Positions 1 to 8,287 of a DNA stretch of 64,000 nucleotides are shown piece after piece. Origin of the DNA: Exiguobacterium profundum. Its GTDB lineage: Bacteria; Bacillota; Bacilli; Exiguobacteriales; Exiguobacteriaceae. The stretch covers positions 887,331-951,330 of the forward strand of contig NZ_MRSV01000001.1 of NCBI RefSeq assembly GCF_001909285.1. Direction: 5' to 3'. Both the position numbers and the translations under genes were made by a program. Under the pieces are notes generated by a model. It was given only the letters and a program-made list of their open reading frames with translations. It searched no databases and was not told where the DNA came from. How positions within the stretch are numbered: position 1 is the first letter of the stretch; every line of letters starts with the position of its first letter.

Positions 1-631
1 ACTCAAACGGTTCCACAAGCACGTGGACCGCCTCGATGCGATCAATCCGATATTGCCGAAGCCCCAGTTCGGAGAGCCCGAAGACGTACCACTTCAAATC
101 AAGGAGTGCCATACCGACTGGTGCAACGGTGAACGTGCGTTGCCCGTTCGTCGTCCGATAGGTCATCTTCATCTTGTTTCGACGTTCGATCGCCTGATAG
201 ATTTCTTTCGTGAACGGCGCTTTGGGAATTTGTTTGTTCCCGAGCCACAGGATGTTTCGCTCCAATCGGCTAATCTTCTCTGCGAGGTCGTGCGGCAACT
301 CGTTCACATACCAGTCGGACAATGTACTTCGTATATCCCCAAATGGCACGTCAGGGATGTGTTCCATCCATTTGAGCGTGAGATAGAGCGCAACGGCTTC
401 TTGTTCGCGGAGATGGAGCGGGGGCAATAAACGATTCGGCAACATCTCATATCCTCCGCCGATTCCAGGTACGCTCCAAATCGGATAACCGAGCTCTTCG
501 AGCGATAGCATGTCCCGTTGAATCGTCCGGATGGAGGCGCCTGTCTCCTGAGCCAGTTCTTCAGCCGTGAAGCGTCGTCCATGATTGAGTAGCCGAATCA
601 ATTGTAAATGTCTTTTTCTCATTCGTTTCAT
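1..631 (-). CDS. HTH-WYL transcriptional regulator (YafY/DeoR-like), truncated by window edge
   Basis: The minus strand is open from about 631 to the left edge, so the C-terminus is missing. The protein starts MKRMRKRHLQLIRLL and has an N-terminal winged helix of the HTH_11 type (RFTAEELAQETGASIRTIQRDM), followed by a WYL-type segment in which the motif DLKWYVFGLSELGLRQYRIDRI is visible near the edge. Such proteins are DNA-binding regulators whose WYL domain senses a ligand or nucleic acid. No strong ribosome site is visible; ATG codons at 640, 631 and 622 are all in frame, so the start is uncertain. It diverges from the DHFR-like gene at 698, which may be a target. Family call is solid; the regulated genes are inference. 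Confidence 0.75.
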   Translation of the reverse strand, partial: MKRMRKRHLQLIRLLNHGRRFTAEELAQETGASIRTIQRDMLSLEELGYPIWSVPGIGGGYEMLPNRLLPPLHLREQEAVALYLTLKWMEHIPDVPFGDIRSTLSDWYVNELPHDLAEKISRLERNILWLGNKQIPKAPFTKEIYQAIERRNKMKMTYRTTNGQRTFTVAPVGMALLDLKWYVFGLSELGLRQYRIDRIEAVHVLVEPFE

Positions 632-697
632 TCCCGTCATCTTTTGTCGTGTTTATTGATTAAACTGAATGTATCACGAATCAAGGAGGAAAACAGG

Positions 698-1216
698 ATG
701 CCGAATGTAGTGTTATATATTGCGATGAGTTTAGACGGAAAGATTGCTCGGTCAAACGACCAACTCGATTGGTTATTCGCTGTCGAGGGGGATGGGGACA
801 ACGGCTATGCTGAATTTTTCAAGACCGTTGGTGCTGTCATCATGGGACGGAAGACGTATGAGGAAGTGTTGAAGTTAGAAGAGGGAATGTATCCATACAA
901 AGACATCCCGAACTACATTTTGACACGTCAGGCTAACCGTGAGGCCGAGCATGTCACATTCACGGACGAACCAATCAAAGAACTCATCAATCGGTTAAAG
1001 CAAGAAGTTGATCAAGATATTTGGCTCATCGGTGGTGGGGAAGTCATCAAAGCCGCGATGGAGCATGACTTGATTGATCGTTATGAGATTGCGATTGCGC
1101 CGGTCGTGTTAGGAGAGGGAATCCCTCTTTTCCCAGAAGGTACTAAAGAGACGAAACTTCGACTGACGAGTCACCACGCCTCCGGTCAATTTGTGATGGT
1201 GATATATGAACGATAA
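698..1216 (+). CDS. Dihydrofolate reductase-family protein (RibD C-terminal domain, YyaP-like)
   Basis: A 172-residue protein starting MPNVVLYIAMSLDGKIA, typical of the RibD_C/DHFR-like family of NADPH-dependent reductases. Visible family features are the SLDGKIA opening, GAVIMGRKTYEEVL near residue 50 and the C-terminal IWLIGGGEVIKAAMEHDLID nucleotide-binding loop. The start at 698 is chosen because AAGGAGG lies 8-14 bases upstream; an upstream in-frame ATG near 608 lacks a ribosome site. The physiological substrate is unknown for most members. It diverges from the WYL regulator and ends at a hairpin terminator, so it is probably monocistronic. Confidence 0.85.
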   Translation: MPNVVLYIAMSLDGKIARSNDQLDWLFAVEGDGDNGYAEFFKTVGAVIMGRKTYEEVLKLEEGMYPYKDIPNYILTRQANREAEHVTFTDEPIKELINRLKQEVDQDIWLIGGGEVIKAAMEHDLIDRYEIAIAPVVLGEGIPLFPEGTKETKLRLTSHHASGQFVMVIYER

Positions 1217-1220
1217 GTGA

Positions 1221-1252
1221 GCATCGAGTCCACATAAGGGCTCGATTTTTTA
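1221..1252 (+). terminator. Rho-independent terminator
   Basis: The inverted repeat ATCGAG/CTCGAT separated by 12 bases is followed by six T residues, directly after the stop of the DHFR-like gene. Confidence 0.7.
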
Positions 1253-1371
1253 TAACAAGGAAAAATATTCATTTTGTAGAATTTTTTACACCTTAGCATG
1301 TTAGTTGATGATGGAAATTGGATATATGTAGAGAGTGGAAGTGACATGACAAATGTGAAGGGGACCAACTA

Positions 1372-2442
1372 ATGTTCATGAGTCTAATCGCCAATTCGTG
1401 TATTTCTTTTACTGGCATCTATTTCATCTCGAAGATCATGAACTATCATACGAGACATGTGCACATCCAAAAATTCATCATCGGTGTGCTCTCAGGATGT
1501 TTCGGGATTTTTCTAATCACGCAAAGTATTGAATTTGAGAATGCGGTAAAAATTGATTTTCGTTTTCTCGTCCTCCTTTTACTCGGGTTTTATCGTTTGG
1601 TCTCTCCGTTGTTTATCGCAGCTACAATCATGTCGATTCACCGATTCAGCTACGGTATCGACTTTTACTCGATTGTGGCATGTGTCGCCCTCTTTACGAT
1701 GGTGATCGGGACGATCCTGACATATCGAATCGTCTGGCTACAGAAGCGGCTTTTCCAATTCGGTCTTACGTTGAACGTGTGGACATGTTTAGTTGCAGCA
1801 ATGGGGATTCTTGTTGGAGGCGGTTTTACAGAACGTGCTCTCGATGTCGCGTTGTTGGTTACAATGATCAGTTTCCCAATCGGATTGTTGATCACCATGC
1901 TGAATATTGATTTATATCTCATCCATCACCGTGTGAGAGAGTATAAAGTTTCAGCGGAAACCGACCATTTGACGGGTCTGGCAAACCGCCGAGCATGGGA
2001 GATGCAGATGAAAAAGTTCAAAGGACAATATACGACATGTAATGTATTGATTTTAGATATTGACCACTTCAAACAAATCAACGATCAATATGGTCATGCG
2101 AACGGCGACGAGGTATTGAAACAATTTGCAGAACTCTTGCACCGAGAAACAAGGAATCAAGACATTAAAGCACGGATCGGTGGAGAAGAATTTGGTATTT
2201 TGATTCCAATGCTTTCTCAGAGTGAGGTGGTCAACGTAGCGGAGCGGATTAGACATAGTATATCGAAACATGAGTTCAAGCTACTCAAAAAACAAAAAAT
2301 TCAGTTATCCGTTTCGATTGGGATTGCGAACGGAAAGAGCGAGAATCTACGTGAGATGATTCGTCTGGCAGATGATTGTTTATATCAGACGAAAAATAGT
2401 GGTAGAAATCGTACACATGTGACGGAAACTATAGTTGGATAA
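1372..2442 (+). CDS. Membrane-bound diguanylate cyclase (5TM-5TMR_LYT + GGDEF)
   Basis: A 356-residue protein with about six hydrophobic segments in residues 1-185, resembling the 5TM-5TMR_LYT sensor domain, followed by a complete GGDEF domain at about 190-350. The catalytic motif is GGEEF at residues 270-274 and the inhibitory I-site is RNQD at 261-264, the canonical five residues before it, so an active, product-inhibited c-di-GMP synthase is predicted. The start ATG follows AAGGGGA by 7 bases. It stands alone between terminators. It is one of two c-di-GMP enzymes in this window, which also carries a c-di-GMP-dependent Pel system. The sensed signal is unknown. Confidence 0.9.
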   Translation: MFMSLIANSCISFTGIYFISKIMNYHTRHVHIQKFIIGVLSGCFGIFLITQSIEFENAVKIDFRFLVLLLLGFYRLVSPLFIAATIMSIHRFSYGIDFYSIVACVALFTMVIGTILTYRIVWLQKRLFQFGLTLNVWTCLVAAMGILVGGGFTERALDVALLVTMISFPIGLLITMLNIDLYLIHHRVREYKVSAETDHLTGLANRRAWEMQMKKFKGQYTTCNVLILDIDHFKQINDQYGHANGDEVLKQFAELLHRETRNQDIKARIGGEEFGILIPMLSQSEVVNVAERIRHSISKHEFKLLKKQKIQLSVSIGIANGKSENLREMIRLADDCLYQTKNSGRNRTHVTETIVG

Positions 2443-2444
2443 AC

Positions 2445-2476
2445 AAAGCGTGTCGGTCATCCCGATACGCTTTTGG
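2445..2476 (+). terminator. Rho-independent terminator of the diguanylate cyclase gene
   Basis: AAGCGTGTCGG and CCCGATACGCTT form a stem with a four-base loop followed by a T-rich stretch, starting right after the stop codon. Confidence 0.7.
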
Positions 2477-2482
2477 ATTGTA

Positions 2483-2515
2483 TAAAAACTGCAGACCATT
2501 AAGATGATCTGCAGT
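2483..2515 (-). terminator. Rho-independent terminator of the deacetylase gene
   Basis: On the minus strand ACTGCAGA and TCTGCAGT form a stem followed by five T residues, immediately downstream of the polysaccharide deacetylase stop. It is convergent with the terminator just to its left. Confidence 0.7.
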
Positions 2516-3249
2516 CATGGGGTCGCTCGTTCGCTTAAATGCGGTTCCCACACATCGGAAAAGTTGTGAACCGGGTGGGCACCTTCTAAGGTCCGGAATT
2601 CATAATCTCGTTCTTTCGCATAGCGGATGATTGTATCAAGTGCTTTCGGGGTCATCGAGTGATCGTGCGCCAAAATGATGGAAGCAATATTCGCCGTACG
2701 ATTCGCTTCGAGGAGGTCGAATACGCGTTGTTCGACGCGTGCATTGTCTTTCTTATATACATGGTCGAGACTGCTGACATTCCAATCCCATATTTCAAAA
2801 CCGGCATCGGTCATCGCCTGCCAGTGTGCGGGTGTCATGCCGGCGTCGCTCCCGTAAATCGTCCGGGCCATGTTCGTATGAATGCCTGTCACTTCATAGA
2901 TAAGTGCTTGTACTTCCTGCATCTGACGTACGGCCGTCAACGGTGTTTCATAAAATTCATCCCGTTCGTGCCGCATCCCGTGTAAGGCAATCAGGTGACC
3001 TTCCGCAATCATGCGATGAAGCAGATGCTCATTTCCTTCGATATTCTTCCCGAGGATGAAGAAGGTTGCCTTCACTTGATGTTTCTTCAAGACATCGAGT
3101 AGCTTTCCCGTTTTCCAGTTCGGTCCATCATCGAGCGTCAAATAGATAAGACTCGGGTCGTTATAGGCCTTCGGATCCGGGATCGCAGCCTGAGACAAAG
3201 ACCCAATCAATAGAAAGATCGACATGAGTAAAAGAACGCGTTTCATCAT
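2515..3249 (-). CDS. Secreted polysaccharide deacetylase (NodB homology, CE4)
   Basis: A 244-residue protein with an N-terminal signal peptide (MMKRVLLLMSIFLLIGSLSQA) and a NodB domain. The motif-1 aspartates are seen in LTLDDGP at about residue 40, ATFFILG follows, the metal-binding histidines appear in ALHGMRHER, and a late IILAHDHSMTP carries the final histidine. CE4 enzymes remove N- or O-acetyl groups from peptidoglycan, chitooligosaccharides or exopolysaccharides outside the cell. The substrate cannot be read from sequence. The second metal histidine sits in MRHER rather than the usual HSxxHP, which is a family variation. It has its own terminator and no obvious operon partner. Confidence 0.85.
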   Translation of the reverse strand: MMKRVLLLMSIFLLIGSLSQAAIPDPKAYNDPSLIYLTLDDGPNWKTGKLLDVLKKHQVKATFFILGKNIEGNEHLLHRMIAEGHLIALHGMRHERDEFYETPLTAVRQMQEVQALIYEVTGIHTNMARTIYGSDAGMTPAHWQAMTDAGFEIWDWNVSSLDHVYKKDNARVEQRVFDLLEANRTANIASIILAHDHSMTPKALDTIIRYAKERDYEFRTLEGAHPVHNFSDVWEPHLSERATP

Positions 3250-3299
3250 TCAATTCAAAACTCCCTCAAATCAAAACCAAGTGACATGTGATACATACT

Positions 3300-3782
3300 T
3301 TACCATATGTCCGAGACATCGAGACGATAAATTTGTTCGTCAAGTTCTGTCGCGAAAAAGGTGAATTTCAATTTCTTCAATAGCGCGATCGATGCCGTGT
3401 TCGTCCCATGCACACCGGCTTTGAACTCTTTCGCTCCTTGACCATTCAAGTGACGAATCAATCCCGACATCACTTCAAATGCATAGCCTTGACGCGCTCG
3501 CGTGGGTACGATGGTGTAGCCAATCCAATAGGTCGTACCTTCTTGCTGAATATAGACATCACCAATCAATTCATCCGTCGCTTTGTCAATGATGGCGAGT
3601 TGCATGCCTTGAAGAAACGATTGTTCACCGAGTAGGACGTTTTCATATTCCTCACGGGTGAGCCCTTTGAAGGATTGATGTTTCATCCAGTCCAAGTCAT
3701 TTCGATAGATCATAAATGATTCGATGTCTCTTGTTTCGAACGGTCGAATGAGGCAACGGGTTGTCGTAATCATGGTTGTCAT
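3300..3782 (-). CDS. GNAT-family N-acetyltransferase (RimJ/RimL-like)
   Basis: A 160-residue protein starting MTTMITTTRCLIRPFETRD, the usual opening of the Acetyltransf_3 branch (RimJ/RimL-like) of GNAT enzymes. WIGYTIVPTRARQGYAFEV near residue 88 corresponds to the acetyl-CoA-binding motif A (R/Q-x-x-G-x-A), and NTASIALLKKLKF matches the C-terminal motif of the fold. The start is placed just after the stop of the small membrane protein upstream; an upstream in-frame extension overlaps that gene and is rejected. The acceptor substrate is unknown. Confidence 0.8.
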   Translation of the reverse strand: MTTMITTTRCLIRPFETRDIESFMIYRNDLDWMKHQSFKGLTREEYENVLLGEQSFLQGMQLAIIDKATDELIGDVYIQQEGTTYWIGYTIVPTRARQGYAFEVMSGLIRHLNGQGAKEFKAGVHGTNTASIALLKKLKFTFFATELDEQIYRLDVSDIW

Positions 3783-3787
3783 ACCAT

Positions 3788-4069
3788 TCAAACCAACTTC
3801 TTTTCTTTTTTGAAAAGACTTATCAATAGTAACGCCAGACCACTCAAGAAAATGATAGGGAAAATAAACCACATAATCAATCCAGCCCATCCGTTCTGTA
3901 CACTGATTGCGTACGAGAGTCCGATGGAAAACGCTAAGGCTGGTGATATAGGAATCATAAGAGCGATTCCCCATATTCTAAATTTTGTGTTTCGTGCTTC
4001 GCCTGTACTGAACCAATACGCCACGAATGCACCTAAACCTGCGATGAGATATCCGATTGCGATCGCCAT
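3788..4069 (-). CDS. Small hydrophobic membrane protein, unknown function
   Basis: A 93-residue protein with three likely transmembrane segments (residues 1-20, 30-52 and 60-86) and a lysine-rich C-terminal tail (LFKKEKKLV) that would face the cytoplasm. I do not recognise the family. It ends a few bases before the GNAT acetyltransferase start, so the two are probably cotranscribed. A weak GGGA ribosome site lies upstream of the ATG. Confidence 0.6.
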   Translation of the reverse strand: MAIAIGYLIAGLGAFVAYWFSTGEARNTKFRIWGIALMIPISPALAFSIGLSYAISVQNGWAGLIMWFIFPIIFLSGLALLLISLFKKEKKLV

Positions 4070-4153
4070 TCCATCAATCCCTTCTTCGATACGATGATTG
4101 TTTGACCTCGTCCTTACTTTCCATGTATATCACGAAAAATCCTGTCATAAATC

Positions 4154-4186
4154 AAAAAGACCGAGCCCTTCAGGGACTCGGTTTGT
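4154..4186 (-). terminator. Terminator of the gluconate operon
   Basis: On the minus strand ACCGAGTCCC/GGGCTCGGT with a TGAA loop is followed by TTTTT, just downstream of the kinase stop at 4189. Confidence 0.75.
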
Positions 4187-4188
4187 CA

Positions 4189-5688
4189 TTATACGTGCTT
4201 CCGCTGAAACGCAGAAATCGCTTCATATTCCTCAGATAGGTGACGTGACAGGCGGATGTAGATCGGCAAGAGTTCGCGATACACATTCGTCGCTTCCATG
4301 TCCGGTGTATGCTCATGGGTCACTTGAGGTACTTCTTGGAACTCCTCGATGTCCCCGAAGGCATATTCCCCGAGCATGACAGCCCCGAGACATGAACTTT
4401 CATGACTCTCCGGCACGACGACCGGCGTATCGAAGATGTCTGCCATCATCTGACGCCACAAGCTCGATTGGGCAAAACCACCTGTCGCATGGATGCGGTT
4501 CGGGGCGCCCGTCAACTCATCGAGTGCGAGCATGACCGTATAGAGGTTAAAGATGACCCCTTCCAATACGGCGCGGATGAAATGTTCGCGCTTATGGTGA
4601 ATGCTGAGCCCGAAGAATGAACCGCGAGCGTTCGAATCCCAAAGTGGAGCCCGTTCACCCATCAAATACGGATGGAACAACAGTCCGTCCGCACCCGGTT
4701 TGACCGTCTCGGCGATTCGCGTCAACACATCGTACGCGTCGATCCCGAGTCGTTTCGCCGTCTCGACCTCACTTGCTGCGAACTCGTCACGGAGCCAGCG
4801 GAGGATGATGCCGCCGTTATTGACTGGTCCACCGATTACCCAATGCTTGTCCGTCAGCGCGTAACAAAAGATACGACCTTTTGGATCTTCGATCGGTTCC
4901 GAGACGACTGTCCGGATAGCGCCACTTGTCCCGATTGTCACGGCGACGACGCCTTGTTCGAAGGCACCGACCCCGAGGTTCGAGAGCACGCCGTCGCTCG
5001 CCCCGATGACGAGCGGGAAGTCCCAGCCGAGCGTCTCGGTCACGTCTGGTGTCACATGTAAAATTTCTGTTGTCGGCACGAGTTCAGATAAACGATCTGG
5101 TGTCACACCGGCAACCGTCAGTGCTTCCGCATCCCAATCTCGTTGTTTCAAATTGAACAACCCCGTCGCCGAGGCGATGGAGTGGTCGACGACGAAGCGT
5201 CCCGTCAACCGATAGAAGACATACTCTTTGATGGAGACGAACTTGGCCGTCTGTTCAAAGACGTCAGGGTGTTCCGTTTTCAACCAGCGCAATTTCGACA
5301 GCGGCGCCATCGGGTGGACCGGGGTACCGGTGCGCATATGGAGGACGCTCGCATCAAAGTCGCGTTTGATTTCTTGCGTAAACGGGTTCGCCCGACTGTC
5401 GGCCCAAGTGATGCTGTTCGTGAGCGGACGTCCTGCCGCATCGAGCGCAATCAAACTATGCATCGCCGAGCTGAACGATGCGAAGCGAATCGGACCGTCC
5501 GCTTTGGCACGGACCGCCGAGACGGCTTCAAGCACGGCCCCGTAGATGACGACCGGGTCTTGCTCGGCCGTCTCCGTATCGGGCGTGAGAAGCGGATACA
5601 ACACGTTATGTACCGCCAATTGTTGATGACCGTTGAACAGGACAGCTTTCGTACTCGTCGTCCCGATATCGACCCCAATCGTAAACAC
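4189..5688 (-). CDS. gntK: Gluconokinase (FGGY family)
   Basis: A 499-residue FGGY kinase phosphorylating D-gluconate to 6-phosphogluconate in the cytoplasm. The N-terminal ATPase half opens with FTIGVDIGTTSTKAVLF; the C-terminal half has the nucleotide-binding VAVTIGTSGAIR and the ATGGFAQSSLWRQMMAD signature. Length matches the Bacillus GntK family (about 510). The start is GTG at 5688, with GGAAGTG just upstream. It is the last gene of the 6PGDH-gntP-gntK operon, separated from gntP by about 16 bases, and neighbours make gluconate the best substrate over xylulose or glycerol. Confidence 0.88.
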   Translation of the reverse strand: MFTIGVDIGTTSTKAVLFNGHQQLAVHNVLYPLLTPDTETAEQDPVVIYGAVLEAVSAVRAKADGPIRFASFSSAMHSLIALDAAGRPLTNSITWADSRANPFTQEIKRDFDASVLHMRTGTPVHPMAPLSKLRWLKTEHPDVFEQTAKFVSIKEYVFYRLTGRFVVDHSIASATGLFNLKQRDWDAEALTVAGVTPDRLSELVPTTEILHVTPDVTETLGWDFPLVIGASDGVLSNLGVGAFEQGVVAVTIGTSGAIRTVVSEPIEDPKGRIFCYALTDKHWVIGGPVNNGGIILRWLRDEFAASEVETAKRLGIDAYDVLTRIAETVKPGADGLLFHPYLMGERAPLWDSNARGSFFGLSIHHKREHFIRAVLEGVIFNLYTVMLALDELTGAPNRIHATGGFAQSSLWRQMMADIFDTPVVVPESHESSCLGAVMLGEYAFGDIEEFQEVPQVTHEHTPDMEATNVYRELLPIYIRLSRHLSEEYEAISAFQRKHV

Positions 5689-5704
5689 ACAATCACTTCC
5701 TAAC

Positions 5705-7047
5705 TTAGATGATGAATAGGCTAATCAAGAACACGACGGCAAAGCCGGTGAGTCCGATAATCGTTTCCATGATCGTCCATGACTTGAGCGTGTCTTTCAC
5801 GTCAAGACCGAAGTAACGGTTGACGAGCCAGAAACCTGAATCGTTGACGTGTGAGAGGACGGTCGCCCCTGAGGCGATGGCGATGACGATCAAACCGAGT
5901 GCCGCGCCTGTGATGTTTTGGATTTCAAGTAGCGGTGTGATGAGTCCGGCTGCCGTGACCATCGAGACCGTTGCCGACCCTTGGGCGACACGGACGACCG
6001 TCGCGATCAAGAAGGCGAGGACGATTGCCGGAAGTGGTGAGCCGGCCATCATTTCACCGAGGACGTCACCGACACCTGAGTCGATGAGCACTTGTTTAAA
6101 CACACCACCGGCTCCTGTGACGAGGATGATGATTCCGGCTGGTTCGAGTGCTTTCGTTGCGATCTCTTGTACTTCGTCACGTGAATACCCACGGCGTGTC
6201 CCGAGGAAGACGAATGTGAGGAGCGTCGCGATCGTCAAAGCGACAAACGGGTGTCCGAGGAACGTCAAGAAATCACGGACGGCGTTACCTTCATCCAAGA
6301 GAACCGCCGAGAGCGTGTTCGCCAAAATCAACACGAGCGGAATCAAGATGAGTGACAAGATCATTTTGAAGCTCGGCAGTTCTTTCGATGTGTCGATTTC
6401 TTCAAACTCCATGTAATCCGGAATCGTCACATGAATCTTCTTAGCAATATACTTCCCAAAAACAGGACCGGCTAAAATCATGGCCGGAATCCCGGCGAGG
6501 ACACCGAACAAGATGACCCAACCAAGGTCAGCGCCAATCAAGTTGGCGACAGCGATCGGACCAGGTGTCGGTGGGATGAAGCTGTGTGTGACCGCGAGAC
6601 CCGCAAGGAGTGGTATACCGTAGTAGAGAAGCGAGCGTCCCGTTTTTTTGCGAGTTTGTATACGATTGGAACGAGAATGATAAAACCGACATCGAAGAAG
6701 ACCGGGACGGCGACGATGAATCCGGTAATCCCGAGCGCCCATTGTGCCTTGTCTTCACCGAACTTGCTGACGAGTGTTTGGGCAAGACGTTCCGCGCCAC
6801 CCGATACTTCAAGCATCTTCCCGAACATCGCGCCAAGACCGACGACGACGGCGACGAAGCCGAGCGTTCCGCCCATCCCGTTTTGGATGGAGGCAATGAC
6901 ATCCCCGAGTGGCATGCCGGCTGCGACCCCGACGATTAAACTGACAAGTAATAACGAAACGAATGCGTGAAGCTTTGTTCGAATGACCAAAAATAAGAGC
7001 AAGAAGATCCCGGCTAAGGCGATCAAAATAAGTGTTGAGCCAGACAT
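5705..7047 (-). pseudogene. gntP: Gluconate permease GntP, interrupted by a one-base frameshift
   Basis: Two overlapping minus-strand frames together make a full GntP-family gluconate:H+ symporter: the N-terminal 130 residues (starting MSGSTLILIALAGIFLLLFL, ATG at 7047) and the C-terminal 310 residues ending at 5705. The frames join at the run of seven T (minus-strand A) at 6643-6649, at LAKK followed by TGRSLLYYGIPLLAG. The span is 1343 nt; one extra A gives 1344 nt, i.e. 447 residues, the normal family length with 12-14 membrane helices. As read, the protein would stop with an unrelated tail of about 40 residues. Possible causes are a real mutation, slippery-tract phase variation, transcriptional slippage, or a sequencing error. 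Confidence 0.85.
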
Positions 7048-7136
7048 TGAGTATTCCCCCTAAATTCCGAATATGTAACCGTTTACAGTTTCTGACAAAG
7101 GAAAAGGCCATGTCCCCGTGACCTTTTCCACACATG

Positions 7137-8018
7137 TTACTTCTTGACGACCGCGTGACCACCGAACTCGTTGCGGAGTGCGGCGACGACTTTTCCTGAG
7201 AACGTGTCGTCTTCGAGAGAGCGATAGCGCATCATGAGCGAAAGGGCGATGACCGGTGCCGCGGCTTGCAGGTCGAGCGCCGTTTCAATCGTCCATTTGC
7301 CTTCACCGGATGAATGCATGACCCCACGAATCTCATCGAGCTTCGCATCTTTCTTGAAGGCATTCTCCGTGAGTTCCATGAGCCATGACCGGACGACCGA
7401 CCCGTGATTCCATACACGAGCGACTTGTTCATAGTCGTAGTCGAACGGGCTCTTCTCCAAGATATCGAATCCTTCGGCAATCGCCTGCATCATCCCATAC
7501 TCGATGCCGTTATGGATCATCTTCAAGAAATGACCGCTTCCGGCAGGACCCGTATACAAGTAGCCGTTCTCGACAGACAAGTCTTTAAAGATTGGTTCAA
7601 TTGTCGGCCACGCATCCGCGTCACCCCCGACCATCGTACAGGCACCGTTTCGAGCCCCGTCCGTCCCACCGCTCGTTCCGCAGTCGAAGAATTTGATCTC
7701 TTTTTCGGCGAACTGTTCGGCGCGCGCGACCGAGAGCTTGTAATTCGAGTTCCCCCCGTCAATCACGATGTCGCCCGGTTCGAGTCGCTCATACAATTCC
7801 GCGAGCACCGCTTCCGTGACGTCTCCGGCAGGGACCATCGTCCAGATAATGCGTGGCATCGACAACTTGCTCACGACTTCCTCGAGTGTCGGCACAATCG
7901 TAAAGGCGTCCGATGTGACGTCCCCGACGTCCGTCCCGACGACCGTGTGTCCGTGGTCGCTCAAGTTGAGTGCCAAGTTGTAACCCATCTTACCTAAACC
8001 AATCAAACCAATTTCCAT
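7137..8018 (-). CDS. gnd: 6-phosphogluconate dehydrogenase, decarboxylating (short form, YqeC-like)
   Basis: A 293-residue enzyme converting 6-phosphogluconate to ribulose-5-phosphate. The Rossmann motif is MEIGLIGLGKMGYNLALNL; the substrate signature IVIDGGNSNYK, the GTSGG loop and the catalytic lysine region GSGHFLKMIHNGIEYGMM are present. The length fits the short YqeC/GntZ-like form rather than the 470-residue form. GGGGTGA lies 5 bases before the ATG. It is first in the gluconate operon, so gluconate is imported, phosphorylated and oxidised by one transcript. A close paralogue is encoded at 29337-30221. Cofactor preference (NAD or NADP) is not settled here. Confidence 0.9.
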   Translation of the reverse strand: MEIGLIGLGKMGYNLALNLSDHGHTVVGTDVGDVTSDAFTIVPTLEEVVSKLSMPRIIWTMVPAGDVTEAVLAELYERLEPGDIVIDGGNSNYKLSVARAEQFAEKEIKFFDCGTSGGTDGARNGACTMVGGDADAWPTIEPIFKDLSVENGYLYTGPAGSGHFLKMIHNGIEYGMMQAIAEGFDILEKSPFDYDYEQVARVWNHGSVVRSWLMELTENAFKKDAKLDEIRGVMHSSGEGKWTIETALDLQAAAPVIALSLMMRYRSLEDDTFSGKVVAALRNEFGGHAVVKK

Positions 8019-8036
8019 ATTGTCACCCCTGAAAAA

Positions 8037-8049
8037 GAATTTTTTTCCG
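8037..8049 (-). promoter_or_regulatory. Candidate operator (proximal), gluconate operon
   Basis: CGGAAAAAAATTC on the minus strand lies just downstream of the predicted start site. It is the inverted form of the motif at 8098-8110 and of a copy upstream of the RpiR gene at 12431. Both look like halves of a GGAA(A/T)nTTCC palindrome. Binding by the RpiR protein is inference. Confidence 0.4.
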
Positions 8050-8060
8050 TCTTTTTGTTT

Positions 8061-8088
8061 ATCATATCAAAATAAATTCGATTTACAA
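8061..8088 (-). promoter_or_regulatory. SigA-type promoter of the gluconate operon
   Basis: On the minus strand TTGTAA (8083-8088) and TATGAT (8061-8066) are separated by 16 bases. The start site would be near 8054, about 36 bases before the dehydrogenase ATG. Confidence 0.6.
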
Positions 8089-8097
8089 GTATGATTA

Positions 8098-8110
8098 CGG
8101 AATTTTTTTC
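8098..8110 (+). promoter_or_regulatory. Candidate operator (distal), gluconate operon
   Basis: CGGAATTTTTTTC sits about 10 bases upstream of the -35 box and is identical to 12431-12443 in front of the rpiR-family gene. With 8037-8049 it brackets the promoter. The motif is low complexity in its centre, so the evidence is the exact shared flanks and the placement. Confidence 0.4.
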
Positions 8111-8116
8111 TTTTTT

Positions 8117-8155
8117 TAAAAAAAAAGCGTCCCGGCTTAATTCGTAGGCGGGACG
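8117..8155 (-). terminator. Terminator downstream of the MFS gene
   Basis: On the minus strand CGTCCCG and CGGGACG flank a 15-base loop, followed by a run of at least nine T. It isolates the MFS transporter from the gluconate promoter. Confidence 0.65.
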
Positions 8156-8192
8156 ACGGACAGGCACTCTTATGACGGACAGGCACTCTTAT
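8155..8192 (+). repeat. 19-bp perfect tandem duplication
   Basis: The unit GACGGACAGGCACTCTTAT occurs twice head to tail (8155-8173, 8174-8192) in the gap between the MFS gene and the terminator. No coding frame or structure explains it; probably a replication-slippage product. Confidence 0.85.
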
Positions 8193-8287
8193 ATAGATAC
8201 AAGAACGAACGATCAATCTTTGAGATTAAATAAAATTCCCGAAATGCGATACAGGCGTTGATTAGTAACAAAGTGATTGCGGTAACC

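Noticed and set aside
304-582. Minus-strand frame of 92 codons and plus-strand frame at 23-430
   Set aside because: Both are shadows of the edge-truncated WYL regulator, whose frame has clear helix-turn-helix and WYL features.
4189-5688. Assignment of the FGGY kinase as xylulokinase
   Set aside because: Operon with gntP and 6-phosphogluconate dehydrogenase makes gluconate the substrate; no xylose isomerase nearby.
5143-5703. 186-codon plus-strand frame opposite gntK
   Set aside because: Arginine-rich shadow composition, antisense to a complete FGGY kinase.
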